A stretch of DNA of 64,000 nt from Neptunicoccus cionae (GTDB taxonomy: Bacteria; Pseudomonadota; Alphaproteobacteria; Rhodobacterales; Rhodobacteraceae), in assembly GCF_014643735.1 (NCBI RefSeq), contig NZ_BMKA01000002.1:558001-622000 (forward strand), read 5' to 3'. Positions 54,365 to 63,825 of this stretch are shown here, one piece after another. Below the pieces are notes generated by a model, which was given only the letters and a program-made list of their open reading frames with translations, did no database searches and had not been told where the DNA came from. The translations under genes were made by a program, and so were the position numbers. Position 1 is the stretch's first letter. Each line of letters begins with the position of its first letter.

Positions 54365-55692
54365 TGTCCTATGAATTAATCGCCACTTTGATGTTTTCTT
54401 CGATGATGCTGATGCTGTTGACTGGTCAGCGGGTGTTCGGGGCTATCGGCTTTATCGCTGTTGTCGCGGCCCTGTTGCTGTGGGGCGACAAGGGCGGATT
54501 TGACATCGGGTTCTCGGCTGCAATGAAGCTGATGAAATGGTATCCGCTGCTGACCCTGCCGATGTTCATTTTCATGGGCTATGTACTGTCGGAGTCCAAG
54601 ATCGCCGATGATCTTTATAAGATGTTCCACGTCTGGATGGGCGGCCTGCGGGGTGGGCTGGCGATCGGGACCATCGGGTTGATGGTGTTGATTTCCGCCA
54701 TGAACGGCCTGTCTGTGGCTGGGATGGCCATTGGTTCCACCATTGCCCTGCCCGAGTTGTTAAAGCGGGGGTATGACAAAAGGATGGTCACAGGGGTCAT
54801 ACAAGCGGGGTCGTCCCTTGGCATCCTTGTTCCCCCTTCAGTGGTGCTGGTGCTTTATGCGATGATCGCACGTCAACCTGTCGGCCAGTTGTGGTTGGCC
54901 GGAGTGGTGCCGGGTCTGATGATGGCAGGGATGTTCATCGCCTATATCGTGATCCGTTGTCGGATGAATCCGGTACTGGGTCCGGTGCTGGACCCGTCGG
55001 AACGGGACATGCCCCGCGCCGAAAAGATGCGTTTGCTGCGTGCAGGTATCCTGCCGATTGTGATTTTTGCTGTGATGATGGTGCCTTTCGTGAACGGCTG
55101 GACGTCTTTGGTGGAAAGCTCTGCCATTGGCGCGCTGGCAGCCTTTGTGGCGGCGGTACTGAAAGGCCGCATGACCCGCGAAGTGTTTGAAAACTCCGTA
55201 CGTAACACTCTTGGCATTACCTGTATGTTCATGTGGATCATTCTCGCCGCCCTCGCCTTTGGCGCGGTGTTCGACGGGCTGGGCGCGGTGAAAGCGATTG
55301 AGGGTCTGTTCACCGAACGCCTCAACCTGTCGCCTTGGATGATCCTGATCCTGATGCAGCTGAGCTTTATCCTGATGGGGACGTTCCTTGACGATACGGC
55401 CATGCTGGTGATTGTTGCACCCTTGTATGTGCCATTGGTCGGTGCGCTTGGGTTTGATCTTATCTGGTATGGTATCCTTTATACGATCACGACCCAGATT
55501 GCCTATATGACACCGCCGTTCGGGTATAATCTGTTCCTGATGCGCGCGATGGCACCGCCGGAAATCAGTTTGCGGGACATCTATGCCTCAATCACGCCCT
55601 TTGTGCTGGTCATGGTGCTGGCGCTGGTGCTGGTCATGGTGTTCCCTGGCATCGCCACATGGCTGCCCGACTATATTTACAACAAACCCTAG
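54364..55692 (+). CDS. TRAP transporter large permease (DctM)
   Basis: A 442-residue, about 12-TM sodium-coupled permease of the DctM/TRAP family. FIFMGYVLSESKIADDLYKM is the usual N-terminal signature, and SLGILVPPSVVLVLYAMIA is the substrate-channel helix pair. It works with the small permease and the binding protein encoded next. Substrates of TRAP systems are mostly organic acids (carboxylates, sulphonates, some amino acids); the specific one is unknown. Confidence 0.93.
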   Translation: MSYELIATLMFSSMMLMLLTGQRVFGAIGFIAVVAALLLWGDKGGFDIGFSAAMKLMKWYPLLTLPMFIFMGYVLSESKIADDLYKMFHVWMGGLRGGLAIGTIGLMVLISAMNGLSVAGMAIGSTIALPELLKRGYDKRMVTGVIQAGSSLGILVPPSVVLVLYAMIARQPVGQLWLAGVVPGLMMAGMFIAYIVIRCRMNPVLGPVLDPSERDMPRAEKMRLLRAGILPIVIFAVMMVPFVNGWTSLVESSAIGALAAFVAAVLKGRMTREVFENSVRNTLGITCMFMWIILAALAFGAVFDGLGAVKAIEGLFTERLNLSPWMILILMQLSFILMGTFLDDTAMLVIVAPLYVPLVGALGFDLIWYGILYTITTQIAYMTPPFGYNLFLMRAMAPPEISLRDIYASITPFVLVMVLALVLVMVFPGIATWLPDYIYNKP

Positions 55693-55734
55693 AAGCCGCA
55701 CCAACCGGCCCAACCCAAAACAAGGAGAGAGACT

Positions 55735-56766
55735 ATGACAACCAGACGTAAGTTTATTCAAGGCGCTGCCGTGGCTCCGGCTGCTGCTCTTGCAACGCCG
55801 GCACTGGCGCAAAGCACCATCAAATGGCGGATGCAGACCTATGCGGGTGCGGCGCTGGCGGAACACGTGATCGTTCCCGCCGTTGAAATGTTCAACAAGA
55901 TCGCAGGCGACCGCATGCAGATCGAACTGTTTTTTGCCGACCAACTGGTCCCAACCGGAGAGCTGTTTCAGGCAATGCAGCGCGGCACAATCGACGCCGT
56001 ACAATCCGATGACGACTCTATGGCCTCGCCAACCGATGTAACCGTTTTCGGCGGCTACTTCCCGTTTGCCAGCCGCTATTCGCTCGACGTGCCGGTGCTG
56101 TTCAACCAATACGGCCTTAACGAAATCTGGGATGAAGAGTATTCCAAAGTCGGCGTGAAACACATCTCTGCCGGTGCATGGGATCCGTGCCACTTTGCCA
56201 CCAAAGACCCGATCCGCAGCCTTGAAGATCTCAAAGGCAAGCGCATCTTTACCTTCCCGACAGCGGGCCGCTTTATGTCCCAGTTTGGCGTGGTTCCAGT
56301 GAACCTGCCATGGGAAGACATCGAGGTTGCCGTGCAAACAGGCGAACTCGACGGGATCGCTTGGTCCGGCATCACCGAGGATTACACCGTAGGCTGGGCC
56401 GATGTGACCAACTACTTCCTGACCAACAACATCTCCGGCGCATGGGCTGGCTCCTTCTTTGCCAATATGGAGCGTTGGAACGAGCTGCCAGAAGACCTGC
56501 AAGCGCTGTTCCGTGTGTGCTGTGACCAATCCCACTACTATCGTCAGTGGTGGTACTGGGGCGGTGAAGCCGACCTGCGCGTCAACGGTCCAAAGATGGA
56601 ACTGACATCCATTCCAGACGACGAATGGGCCACAGTGGAAGCCGCAGCGCAGGATTTCTGGGAAGAAATCGCAGCCGAATCCGAAACCAAACGGCGCGTG
56701 GTGGACATCATCAAGAAGTACAACGCCGACATGGTCAAAGCCGGTCGTCCGTACCGCTACACCTGA
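55735..56766 (+). CDS. TRAP transporter substrate-binding protein (DctP)
   Basis: A 343-residue periplasmic binding protein. The N-terminus TTRRKFIQGAAVAPAAAL carries a twin-arginine (RRKFIQG) Tat signal, cleaved near ALAQ. The mature domain contains DLKGKRIFTFPTAGRFMSQFGV and IAWSGITEDYTVGWADVTN, and is of the TAXI-unrelated DctP type. Tat export implies folding in the cytoplasm, perhaps around a cofactor or ligand. AAGGAGAGAGACT precedes the ATG. An 11-bp hairpin separates it from the downstream glutamine-synthetase-like gene. Confidence 0.92.
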   Translation: MTTRRKFIQGAAVAPAAALATPALAQSTIKWRMQTYAGAALAEHVIVPAVEMFNKIAGDRMQIELFFADQLVPTGELFQAMQRGTIDAVQSDDDSMASPTDVTVFGGYFPFASRYSLDVPVLFNQYGLNEIWDEEYSKVGVKHISAGAWDPCHFATKDPIRSLEDLKGKRIFTFPTAGRFMSQFGVVPVNLPWEDIEVAVQTGELDGIAWSGITEDYTVGWADVTNYFLTNNISGAWAGSFFANMERWNELPEDLQALFRVCCDQSHYYRQWWYWGGEADLRVNGPKMELTSIPDDEWATVEAAAQDFWEEIAAESETKRRVVDIIKKYNADMVKAGRPYRYT

Positions 56767-56788
56767 AGCTGAACTTTAAACTGACATT

Positions 56789-56815
56789 CCAAGGGCGGCG
56801 TTCTGCCGCCCTTGG
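56789..56815 (+). other. Intergenic hairpin between dctP and the glutamine-synthetase-like gene
   Basis: CCAAGGGCGGC (56789-56799) and GCCGCCCTTGG (56805-56815) form a perfect 11-bp stem with a 5-base loop and no T tail. It could stabilise the 3' end of the dctP message so that the binding protein is made in excess, or act as a partial terminator. Confidence 0.6.
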
Positions 56816-56838
56816 TCCGATTAGAAAGTGGAACCACC

Positions 56839-58203
56839 ATGCCTGCCAATCTTAGTTTTGATGATCTGAAGTCCCGCGTGTCCGAGGGATCAATCGACAC
56901 CGTTCTTGTCTGTTTTGTGGATATGCAAGGCCGCCTGATGGGCAAGCGCTTCCACGGGGTGAACTTTGTAGAAAACTCCTACAAGGAAACCCACTGCTGT
57001 AATTACCTGCTGGCCACCGATCTTGAGATGGCGACCCCTGACGGCTATGCCTCCACCAGTTGGGAAACCGGCTATGGCGATTATGTCATGAAGCCCGATC
57101 TGGACACCATCCGCCCTGTGCCGTGGCTGGAAGGCACCGCAATGGTGCTGTGCGATATTCTGGATCACCACACCCACGAACCGATCCCCCATTCCCCCCG
57201 CGCCATGCTGAAAAAGCAGATCGCCCGCCTGAAAGAGCTGGGCTTTGACGCGATGATGGCTACCGAGCTGGAGTTCTTCCTGTTCGAGAAGTCCCTTGAT
57301 GAACTGCGCAAGGACGGCTTCCGCGATCTGCAACCGATCAGCGGCTACAACGAAGATTACCACATCTTCCAGACCACCAAGGAAGAGGGCATCATGCGCC
57401 CGATCCGCAACCACCTTTACGCGGCTGGTCTGCCAATTGAAAATTCTAAAGGCGAAGCGGAATCCGGTCAGGAAGAGCTGAACATCCGCTATTCCGCCGC
57501 GCTTGATTGCGCCGATTACCATTCCATCGCCAAACACGCGATTAAAGAAATCGCATGGCAGAACGGCCACGCGGCGTCTTTCCTTCCGAAATGGCACAAG
57601 GATCGGGTGGGATCGTCGTCCCATGTCCACCAATCCCTGTGGAAAGACGGCGAAGCAGCGTTTTTTGACAAGGACCGCGATCTGGGCATGTCCGAAATGA
57701 TGGGCCACTATATGGCCGGTCTGATCGCCTATGCGCCGGATTACACCTATTTCCTTGCGCCTTATGTGAACAGCTACAAACGCTTTTCCAAAGGCACTTT
57801 CGCACCGACCAAAACCGTCTGGTCTGTCGACAACCGCACCGCAGGTTTCCGCCTGTGCGGCGATGGCACCAAAGGCATCCGCGTGGAATGTCGTATCGGC
57901 GGGTCTGATCTGAACCCCTACCTCGCCCAAGCCGCGATGCTGGCCGCTGGGATCAAGGGGATCGAGGAAAAGATGGAACTCGCTGCGCCGACACGCGGCG
58001 ATGTGTACGAAGACGCAAAAGCAGGGGACATCCCGCAAACCCTGCGCGATGCAACCGAACTGCTGCGCAACTCAAAATTCCTGCGCGAGGTGATGGGCGA
58101 CGATGTGATCGACCATTACACCCGCGCTGCCGAATGGGAACAAGAAGAATTCGACCGTGTTGTAACCGATTGGGAAATCGCACGGGGCTTTGAAAGGGCT
58201 TAA
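56839..58203 (+). CDS. Glutamine-synthetase-family ligase (probable gamma-glutamyl-amine synthetase)
   Basis: A 454-residue protein with the glutamine synthetase fold. FVDMQGRLMGKRFHG at the N-terminus, TELEFFLFE (metal Glu), ESGQEELNIRYSAALD, and KWHKDRVGSSSHVHQSLW (ATP/ammonium region) are family motifs. Sequence style is of the PuuA/GlnA-like and type III-like group, which includes enzymes that gamma-glutamylate amines rather than ammonia. It lacks the adenylylation-type loop of classic GlnA. The neighbouring ALDH, iron-ADH and hydrolase genes suggest a catabolic rather than assimilatory role. ATG 56839 is used; the open frame begins 9 codons earlier. Confidence 0.86.
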   Translation: MPANLSFDDLKSRVSEGSIDTVLVCFVDMQGRLMGKRFHGVNFVENSYKETHCCNYLLATDLEMATPDGYASTSWETGYGDYVMKPDLDTIRPVPWLEGTAMVLCDILDHHTHEPIPHSPRAMLKKQIARLKELGFDAMMATELEFFLFEKSLDELRKDGFRDLQPISGYNEDYHIFQTTKEEGIMRPIRNHLYAAGLPIENSKGEAESGQEELNIRYSAALDCADYHSIAKHAIKEIAWQNGHAASFLPKWHKDRVGSSSHVHQSLWKDGEAAFFDKDRDLGMSEMMGHYMAGLIAYAPDYTYFLAPYVNSYKRFSKGTFAPTKTVWSVDNRTAGFRLCGDGTKGIRVECRIGGSDLNPYLAQAAMLAAGIKGIEEKMELAAPTRGDVYEDAKAGDIPQTLRDATELLRNSKFLREVMGDDVIDHYTRAAEWEQEEFDRVVTDWEIARGFERA

Positions 58204-58206
58204 TCC

Positions 58207-59580
58207 ATGACGATCAAATGTATCTCCCCCATTGACGGGTCGGTCTATGCCGAACGTCCAACCCTGACCCGCGCCGAGGCGGATGCTGCAGTGAAGCGGG
58301 CCAAGGCTGCACAAGCTGACTGGGCTGCCAAACCGCTTGCCGACCGGATCGCACTGGTTGAAGCAGGTGTTGCCGCTGTTGGTGCGATGAACGACGAAAT
58401 CGTTCCCGAAATCGCGTGGCAAATGGGCCGTCCTGTACGCTACGGCGGCGAATTCGGTGGTTTCAACGAACGTGCCAGCTATATGGCTAGCATCGCGACT
58501 GAGGCGCTCGCTCCGATCGAAGTGGAAGACTCCGACGCTTTCCGTCGCGTGATCAAACGGGTACCACACGGGCTGGTTCTGATCGTTGCGCCGTGGAACT
58601 ATCCCTATATGACTGCGATCAACACTGTTGCCCCTGCCCTGATTGCTGGCAATGCAGTGATGCTGAAACACGCCTCGCAAACCCCGCTGGTGGGCGAGCG
58701 TATGGCGAAAGCTTTCCATTCGGTTGGCATCCCCGAAGATGTGTTCCAGAATGTGTTTCTGGATCACGGCACGACTTCTGACCTGATTTCAGACCGCGCA
58801 TTTGGCTTTGTGAACTTCACAGGCTCTGTCGGGGGCGGCAAGGCGATGGAACAGGCGGCGGCTGGCACGTTCACCGGCATCGGGCTGGAACTGGGTGGCA
58901 AAGACCCGGGCTATGTGATGGAAGACGCCAATCTGGATGCCGCCGTGGATACGCTTATTGACGGCGCGATGTTCAATTCGGGCCAGTGCTGCTGCGGAAT
59001 TGAACGGATTTATGTGCATGAATCCCTGTTCGATGCCTTTGTGGAAAAAGCCGTGGCGATTGTTAAGGGCTACAAGCTGGGCAATCCGCTGGACGAAGCA
59101 ACCACAATCGGTCCGATGGCCCATGTCCGTTTCGCGGATGAGGTCCGCGCACAGACCGCCGAAGCCGTTGCTGCTGGTGCCAAGGCGCATATCGACCCTG
59201 CGGATTTCCCCGAGGACGGCGGCGCCTATCTGATGCCCCAAATCCTGACCGATGTGACCCACGACATGCGCGTGATGCGTGAAGAAAGCTTTGGTCCGGT
59301 TGTCGGCATCATGTCCGTTAAGGACGATGAAGAGGCGATTGCCCTGATGAATGACAGCGATTTCGGCCTGACTGCATCCTTGTGGACACAGGACGCCGAC
59401 CGCGCCGAGGCGATTGCCGACCGGATCGAAACAGGCACCGTGTTTATGAACCGCGCCGACTACCTTGATCCCGGCTTGTGCTGGACCGGCTGCAAGGATA
59501 CAGGGCGCGGCGGTGGCCTGTCCGTGATCGGCTATCACAACCTCACCCGACCCAAATCCTACCACATGAAGAAGGCTTGA
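58207..59580 (+). CDS. NAD(P)-dependent aldehyde dehydrogenase
   Basis: A 457-residue ALDH. The catalytic nucleophile is Cys262 in FNSGQCCCG, the general base Glu228 in GLELGGKDPGYV, and the NAD region PWNYPYMTAINTVAPALIAGNA. Length is shorter than classic betaine aldehyde dehydrogenases but normal for the succinate-semialdehyde/aminobutyraldehyde type. It starts 3 bases after the glutamine-synthetase-like stop and is followed by an iron-ADH 4 bases later. A gamma-glutamyl-amino-aldehyde is a likely substrate. Confidence 0.92.
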   Translation: MTIKCISPIDGSVYAERPTLTRAEADAAVKRAKAAQADWAAKPLADRIALVEAGVAAVGAMNDEIVPEIAWQMGRPVRYGGEFGGFNERASYMASIATEALAPIEVEDSDAFRRVIKRVPHGLVLIVAPWNYPYMTAINTVAPALIAGNAVMLKHASQTPLVGERMAKAFHSVGIPEDVFQNVFLDHGTTSDLISDRAFGFVNFTGSVGGGKAMEQAAAGTFTGIGLELGGKDPGYVMEDANLDAAVDTLIDGAMFNSGQCCCGIERIYVHESLFDAFVEKAVAIVKGYKLGNPLDEATTIGPMAHVRFADEVRAQTAEAVAAGAKAHIDPADFPEDGGAYLMPQILTDVTHDMRVMREESFGPVVGIMSVKDDEEAIALMNDSDFGLTASLWTQDADRAEAIADRIETGTVFMNRADYLDPGLCWTGCKDTGRGGGLSVIGYHNLTRPKSYHMKKA

Positions 59581-59584
59581 TCCG

Positions 59585-60730
59585 ATGTCTTTGACTGCAA
59601 ACTGGTCCTATCCGACCGCAATCCGTTTCGGCGCTGGCCGAATCTCCGAACTCGCCGATGCTTGTGCCGCTGCGGGCATCAAAAAACCGCTACTGGTGAC
59701 AGACAAAGGCCTGTCCTACCTGCCGATCACCCAGTCTACGCTGGATCTGATGGACGCCGCAGGTCTTGGCCGCGCGATGTTCTCGGATGTGGACCCGAAT
59801 CCGACTGAAGTGAACGCCGAAGCCGGTATCAAAATGTTCCGCGAAGGTGGACATGACGGTGTGATCGCTTTTGGCGGCGGCTCCGGCCTTGATCTGGGCA
59901 AACTCGTTGCTTTCATGTCCGGCCAGTCCCGCCCGATCTGGGATTTTGAAGATATTGGGGATTGGTGGACCCGCGCCGATCCGAATGGAATCGCCCCGAT
60001 TGTGGCGGTTCCGACCACCGCAGGCACCGGTTCCGAAGTGGGCCGTGCGTCTGTGATCACTAACAGCGAAACCCACGAGAAGAAAATCATCTTCCATCCA
60101 AAGTTCCTGCCCGAAGTTGTGATCTGCGATCCCGAACTGACCGTTGGCATGCCACCGATGATCACCGCAGGCACTGGCATGGACGCTTTTGCCCACTGCC
60201 TAGAGGCATTCTGTTCCCCCCATTACCACCCCATGTCACAAGGCATGGCGCTGGAAGGGATGCGGCTGGTCAAAGAATACCTGCCCCGCGCCTTTAATGA
60301 CGGCACCGATATTGAGGCCCGCGCCCATATGATGTCTGCCGCTGCGATGGGGGCCACTGCCTTTCAAAAGGGTCTTGGCGCGATCCATGCCATGTCCCAT
60401 CCGATTGGCGCGGTGCACCACACCCACCACGGCACCACCAATGCTGTTGTGATGCAGGCTGTTCTGAAGCTGAACCGCCCCGAAGTAGAAGAGCGTCTGA
60501 CCCAAGCGGCCGCGTATCTGGGCATTAAAGGCGGTTTTGACGGATTTTACGATTTCGTCGGCGCGCTGAATGCTTCGCTCGGGATTCCGGCAAACCTGAC
60601 AGAACTGGGCGTGACAGATCCCGACGTCGACGCCTTGGTCGCATCTGCCCTGACCGACCCGAGCTGTGGCGGCAATCCGGTTGAGCTGACCAAAGAAAAC
60701 GTTACGGCGCTTTTTAACGCCTGCCTGTAA
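59585..60730 (+). CDS. Iron-containing alcohol dehydrogenase
   Basis: A 381-residue group III dehydrogenase. GGGSGLDLGKLVAFM is the NAD-binding segment, TAGTGSEVGRASVIT the conserved NAD/metal region, and the metal-ligand stretches are GTGMDAFAHCLEAF and HAMSHPIGAVHHTHHGTTNAVV. It ends the RpiR-regulated cluster. Such enzymes reduce or oxidise alcohols and aldehydes (for example 1,3-propanediol, lactaldehyde, gamma-hydroxybutyrate). With the ALDH it could oxidise an alcohol to an acid in two steps. Confidence 0.92.
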   Translation: MSLTANWSYPTAIRFGAGRISELADACAAAGIKKPLLVTDKGLSYLPITQSTLDLMDAAGLGRAMFSDVDPNPTEVNAEAGIKMFREGGHDGVIAFGGGSGLDLGKLVAFMSGQSRPIWDFEDIGDWWTRADPNGIAPIVAVPTTAGTGSEVGRASVITNSETHEKKIIFHPKFLPEVVICDPELTVGMPPMITAGTGMDAFAHCLEAFCSPHYHPMSQGMALEGMRLVKEYLPRAFNDGTDIEARAHMMSAAAMGATAFQKGLGAIHAMSHPIGAVHHTHHGTTNAVVMQAVLKLNRPEVEERLTQAAAYLGIKGGFDGFYDFVGALNASLGIPANLTELGVTDPDVDALVASALTDPSCGGNPVELTKENVTALFNACL

Positions 60731-60742
60731 CACCCTGACCTG

Positions 60743-60779
60743 TTGCTCTGGCGCGCCACATTGATGCGCCAGAGCAACG
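60743..60779 (+). terminator. Terminator of the TRAP/GS/ALDH/ADH cluster
   Basis: GTTGCTCTGGCGC (60743-60755) pairs with GCGCCAGAGCAAC (60767-60779): a perfect 13-bp stem, 11-base loop, 12 bases after the ADH stop. No T run follows, so it may be Rho-assisted. Confidence 0.55.
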
Positions 60780-60854
60780 CACTTGCAAAATCCTTTCCCC
60801 ATCCCCAGATCGACTCGCGCAGAAATTGCGCGTTCAGACGCATTTTCCACCAAA

Positions 60855-60892
60855 CCGGCGCAAAATCGCGGCCAACGGCCATTGTGCGCCGG
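60855..60892. other. Inverted repeat upstream of petA
   Basis: CCGGCGCA (60855-60862) and TGCGCCGG (60885-60892) enclose 22 bases that include GGCC-AAC-GGCC. The gap 60731-61077 (347 bases) holds this and the preceding terminator; it should also contain the petABC promoter, which I could not assign. Confidence 0.35.
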
Positions 60893-61077
60893 AAAAATCC
60901 CTGAAAAAATGTTGCCACATCCGACACAGCGCCCAAGAGTCGCGCTCTGCGGCCTAAAGTCCGCTAGACGAGCGCTAAAGCTATGTGTAATACCCGCCGT
61001 GACTGTCTGGAATCCCTTTTGGACAGACCCAGTTAACAAGCCCGCCGGACAGTCGGGCCTGGCAAGGAGAAAAGCAC

Positions 61078-61632
61078 GTGTCTCATGCTGATGAACCCGC
61101 AGGCACTCGCCGCGATTTTCTGTATGTTGCAACGGCAACAACAGGCGCGGTCACCGTTGGTGCCGCGGTTTGGCCGTTGATCAATCAAATGAACCCCAGC
61201 GCGGATGTACAAGCACTCGCGTCGATCGAGGTTGATGTAGCCGATATTGAACCCGGCACACAACTTACGGTCAAATGGCGCGGTAAACCGGTGTTTATCC
61301 GCCGTCGTACACCGGAAGAAATCGAAGCGGCCCGTTCCGTGGATCTGTCGGAGCTTCCTGACAATCAGGACCGGAACGCCAACAACCCAGGTCTGGATGC
61401 TGCGGATGAAAACCGCACACTGGACGAAGCCGGCGAATGGCTGGTGATGATGGGCGTCTGTACCCACCTTGGCTGTGTGCCACTGGGCGATGCAGGTGAC
61501 TTTGGCGGCTGGTTCTGCCCTTGCCACGGGTCCCACTACGACACCGCCGGTCGTATCCGCAAAGGTCCGGCACCGGAAAACCTGCCTGTTCCAACTGCCG
61601 TTCTTGACGGCACTACGCTGAAGCTCGGTTAA
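61078..61632 (+). CDS. petA: Ubiquinol-cytochrome c reductase, Rieske iron-sulphur subunit
   Basis: The [2Fe-2S] subunit of cytochrome bc1 (184 residues). The N-terminal [15 protein letters not shown] carries twin arginines and a membrane anchor of about 20 residues. Cluster ligands are visible: CTHLGC (Cys128, His130, Cys133) and CPCHGS (Cys147, Cys149, His150). A GTG start is chosen: AAGGAGA lies seven bases before it. The first gene of petABC, in the usual order. Confidence 0.96.
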   Translation: MSHADEPAGTRRDFLYVATATTGAVTVGAAVWPLINQMNPSADVQALASIEVDVADIEPGTQLTVKWRGKPVFIRRRTPEEIEAARSVDLSELPDNQDRNANNPGLDAADENRTLDEAGEWLVMMGVCTHLGCVPLGDAGDFGGWFCPCHGSHYDTAGRIRKGPAPENLPVPTAVLDGTTLKLG

Positions 61633-61644
61633 GGAGAAAAGATC

Positions 61645-62943
61645 ATGGCTGGAATTCCACACGATCACTACGAGCCGAAAACCGGCATCGAAAAATGGGT
61701 TCACAAGCGGCTGCCTGTAGTTGGCCTGCTGTATGATACTCTGATGATCCCAACCCCAAAGAACCTCAACTGGATGTGGATCTGGGGCATTATCCTGACA
61801 TTCTGTCTGGCACTGCAAATCGTGACCGGCATCGTGCTGGTGATGCACTACACCCCGCACGTTGACATGGCGTTTGACTCTGTTGAACACATCATGCGCA
61901 ATGTGAACGGCGGCTGGGCGCTGCGTTATATGCACGCCAACGGCGCGTCCCTGTTCTTTATCGCGGTCTACGCCCACATATTCCGTGGTCTCTACTATGG
62001 TTCTTACAAGGCCCCACGTGAGATCACCTGGATCATCGGTATGCTGATTTACCTGCTGATGATGGCAACCGGTTTCCTTGGCTACGTTCTGCCTTGGGGT
62101 CAAATGTCCTTCTGGGGTGCTACTGTGATCACCGGCCTGTTCGGCGCGATCCCTGGCGTTGGTGAGATCCTGCAAACTTGGCTGCTGGGCGGGCCTTCGG
62201 TGGATAACGCCACGCTGAACCGCTTCTTCTCGCTGCACTACCTGCTGCCGTTCGTGATTGCCGGTCTGGTTATCGTCCATATCTGGGCGTTCCACACCAC
62301 AGGCAACAACAACCCCACAGGTGTTGAAGTTCGTCGCACATCCAAAGCGGATGCCGAGAAAGACACAGTTCCGTTCTGGCCTTACTTTGTGATCAAAGAT
62401 CTGTTCGCACTGGTTGTAATCCTTGCGATCTTCATGGCTGTTGTCGGCTTCATGCCAAACTACCTTGGCCACCCTGACAACTACATCGAGGCAAACCCGC
62501 TGGTCACTCCGGCCCACATCGTTCCGGAATGGTACTACCTGCCGTTCTACGCTATCCTGCGGGCGATCACCTTTGACGTGCTGTTCCTTGATGCGAAGTT
62601 CCTTGGCGTGCTGGCCATGTTCGGCTCCATCGCTGTGATGGCGCTGGCCCCTTGGACCGATACATCTTCGGTCCGCTCCGGCCGCTACCGTCCATCCTTC
62701 AAGTGGTGGTTCTGGGTTCTGGGTCTGGATTTCATGGTTCTGATGTGGTGTGGCTCCCAGCCTGCCGAAGGCCTGATCCCAGTCATCTCCCTGATCGGTG
62801 CAATCTACTGGTTCGCATATTTCCTCGTCATCCTGCCACTGCTGGGTGTTCTGGAAAAACCGCTGCCACAACCTGAAACCATCGAAGCTGATTTCGATGC
62901 CCATTATCCGCCAAAAGACGCCAAAGCGTCTGCGGCCGAATAA
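61645..62943 (+). CDS. petB: Cytochrome b of the bc1 complex
   Basis: A 432-residue, eight-helix membrane protein with quinol and quinone sites. [17 protein letters not shown] carries heme histidines, [21 protein letters not shown] is the Qo-site helix, and the [15 protein letters not shown] motif (the PEWY signature) is present. AAGGAGAAAAGATC precedes the ATG; the gene begins 12 bases after petA. It transfers electrons from ubiquinol to the Rieske protein and to its own hemes. Confidence 0.97.
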   Translation: MAGIPHDHYEPKTGIEKWVHKRLPVVGLLYDTLMIPTPKNLNWMWIWGIILTFCLALQIVTGIVLVMHYTPHVDMAFDSVEHIMRNVNGGWALRYMHANGASLFFIAVYAHIFRGLYYGSYKAPREITWIIGMLIYLLMMATGFLGYVLPWGQMSFWGATVITGLFGAIPGVGEILQTWLLGGPSVDNATLNRFFSLHYLLPFVIAGLVIVHIWAFHTTGNNNPTGVEVRRTSKADAEKDTVPFWPYFVIKDLFALVVILAIFMAVVGFMPNYLGHPDNYIEANPLVTPAHIVPEWYYLPFYAILRAITFDVLFLDAKFLGVLAMFGSIAVMALAPWTDTSSVRSGRYRPSFKWWFWVLGLDFMVLMWCGSQPAEGLIPVISLIGAIYWFAYFLVILPLLGVLEKPLPQPETIEADFDAHYPPKDAKASAAE

Positions 62944-62963
62944 GAGAGCTAAGGAGAGACAAA

Positions 62964-63755
62964 ATGAAAAAGATACTTCTTTCCATCGCTGTCGCATTTG
63001 GCCTGTCCAGCGGCGCAGCCTTTGCCGCTGGCGACAGTGGCGGCCACATCGAGAACATCCCGTTCTCGTTTGATGGTCCGTTCGGCAAGTTCGACCAGAA
63101 CCAGCTGCAACGGGGCCTTCAGGTTTACACCGAAGTCTGCGCAGCTTGTCACGGCCTACGTCAGGTGGCGTTCCGCACACTGGCGGATGAGGGTGGTCCT
63201 CACTATTCTGAAGATCAGGTCAAAGCCTATGCGTCCAACTATGACGTGTTTGATCCGGAACTGGACGACACCCGCTCTGCCATTCCTTCGGACAAGTTCC
63301 CAGCGAACACTGCTGTTGGCGCACCGGATCTGTCCCTGATGGCCAAAGCACGTGCCGGTTTTCACGGCCCGTCCGGTCTTGGGATCAACCAGCTGCTCTA
63401 CGGCATCGGGGGCCCTGAATACATCGTGGCGGTCCTGACCGGCTACACCGGCGAAGAGAAAACCCAAGCCGGCGTGACGCTCTATGAAAACACCGCCTTC
63501 CCGGGTGGCTGGATTTCTATGGGGCCACCCCTGGAAGACGGCCTGCTGGAATTTGCAGACGGTCATCAGAACGACACGCAACATATGTCCGAGGACGTTG
63601 CCGCCTTCCTGATGTGGGCTGCAGAACCCAAGATGATGGCACGGAAATGGCTGGGCTTTGTGTCCTTGTTCTTCCTCGGCCTGCTGGCGGTGCTGCTGTA
63701 CCTGACCAACAAAAAACTCTGGGCGCCGATCAAGCGCAAAGAAAAGACGGTCTGA
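62964..63755 (+). CDS. petC: Cytochrome c1
   Basis: A 263-residue periplasmic c-type cytochrome. A signal peptide (residues 1-22, ending AAFA) is followed by the heme motif VCAACHGL (Cys59, Cys62, His63), [15 protein letters not shown] with the likely axial methionine region, and a C-terminal membrane anchor ([20 protein letters not shown]). AAGGAGAGACAAA precedes the ATG. It completes petABC. Confidence 0.97.
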   Translation: MKKILLSIAVAFGLSSGAAFAAGDSGGHIENIPFSFDGPFGKFDQNQLQRGLQVYTEVCAACHGLRQVAFRTLADEGGPHYSEDQVKAYASNYDVFDPELDDTRSAIPSDKFPANTAVGAPDLSLMAKARAGFHGPSGLGINQLLYGIGGPEYIVAVLTGYTGEEKTQAGVTLYENTAFPGGWISMGPPLEDGLLEFADGHQNDTQHMSEDVAAFLMWAAEPKMMARKWLGFVSLFFLGLLAVLLYLTNKKLWAPIKRKEKTV

Positions 63756-63774
63756 TCGGGCTGACCACAGATAG

Positions 63775-63806
63775 AAAAAGGGCGGGGATTTCCCCGCCCT
63801 TTTTTT
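63775..63806. terminator. Terminator between petC and the GST gene
   Basis: AAAAAGGGCGGGGA (63775-63788) and TCCCCGCCCTTTTT (63791-63804) form a long GC-rich stem with an A tract and a T tract at its ends, so it can act in both directions. Confidence 0.85.
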
Positions 63807-63825
63807 GTTTGAATTCGTGGCCGGC

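Noticed and set aside
56890-58038. A 382-codon frame opposite the glutamine-synthetase-like gene
   Set aside because: Antisense shadow of a conserved enzyme; composition not protein-like.
61033-63180. A 715-codon minus-strand frame opposite petABC
   Set aside because: It is antisense to three clear bc1 genes with family motifs. Its translation is rich in His, Gln and Arg without domain signs, the usual shadow of GC-rich coding DNA.
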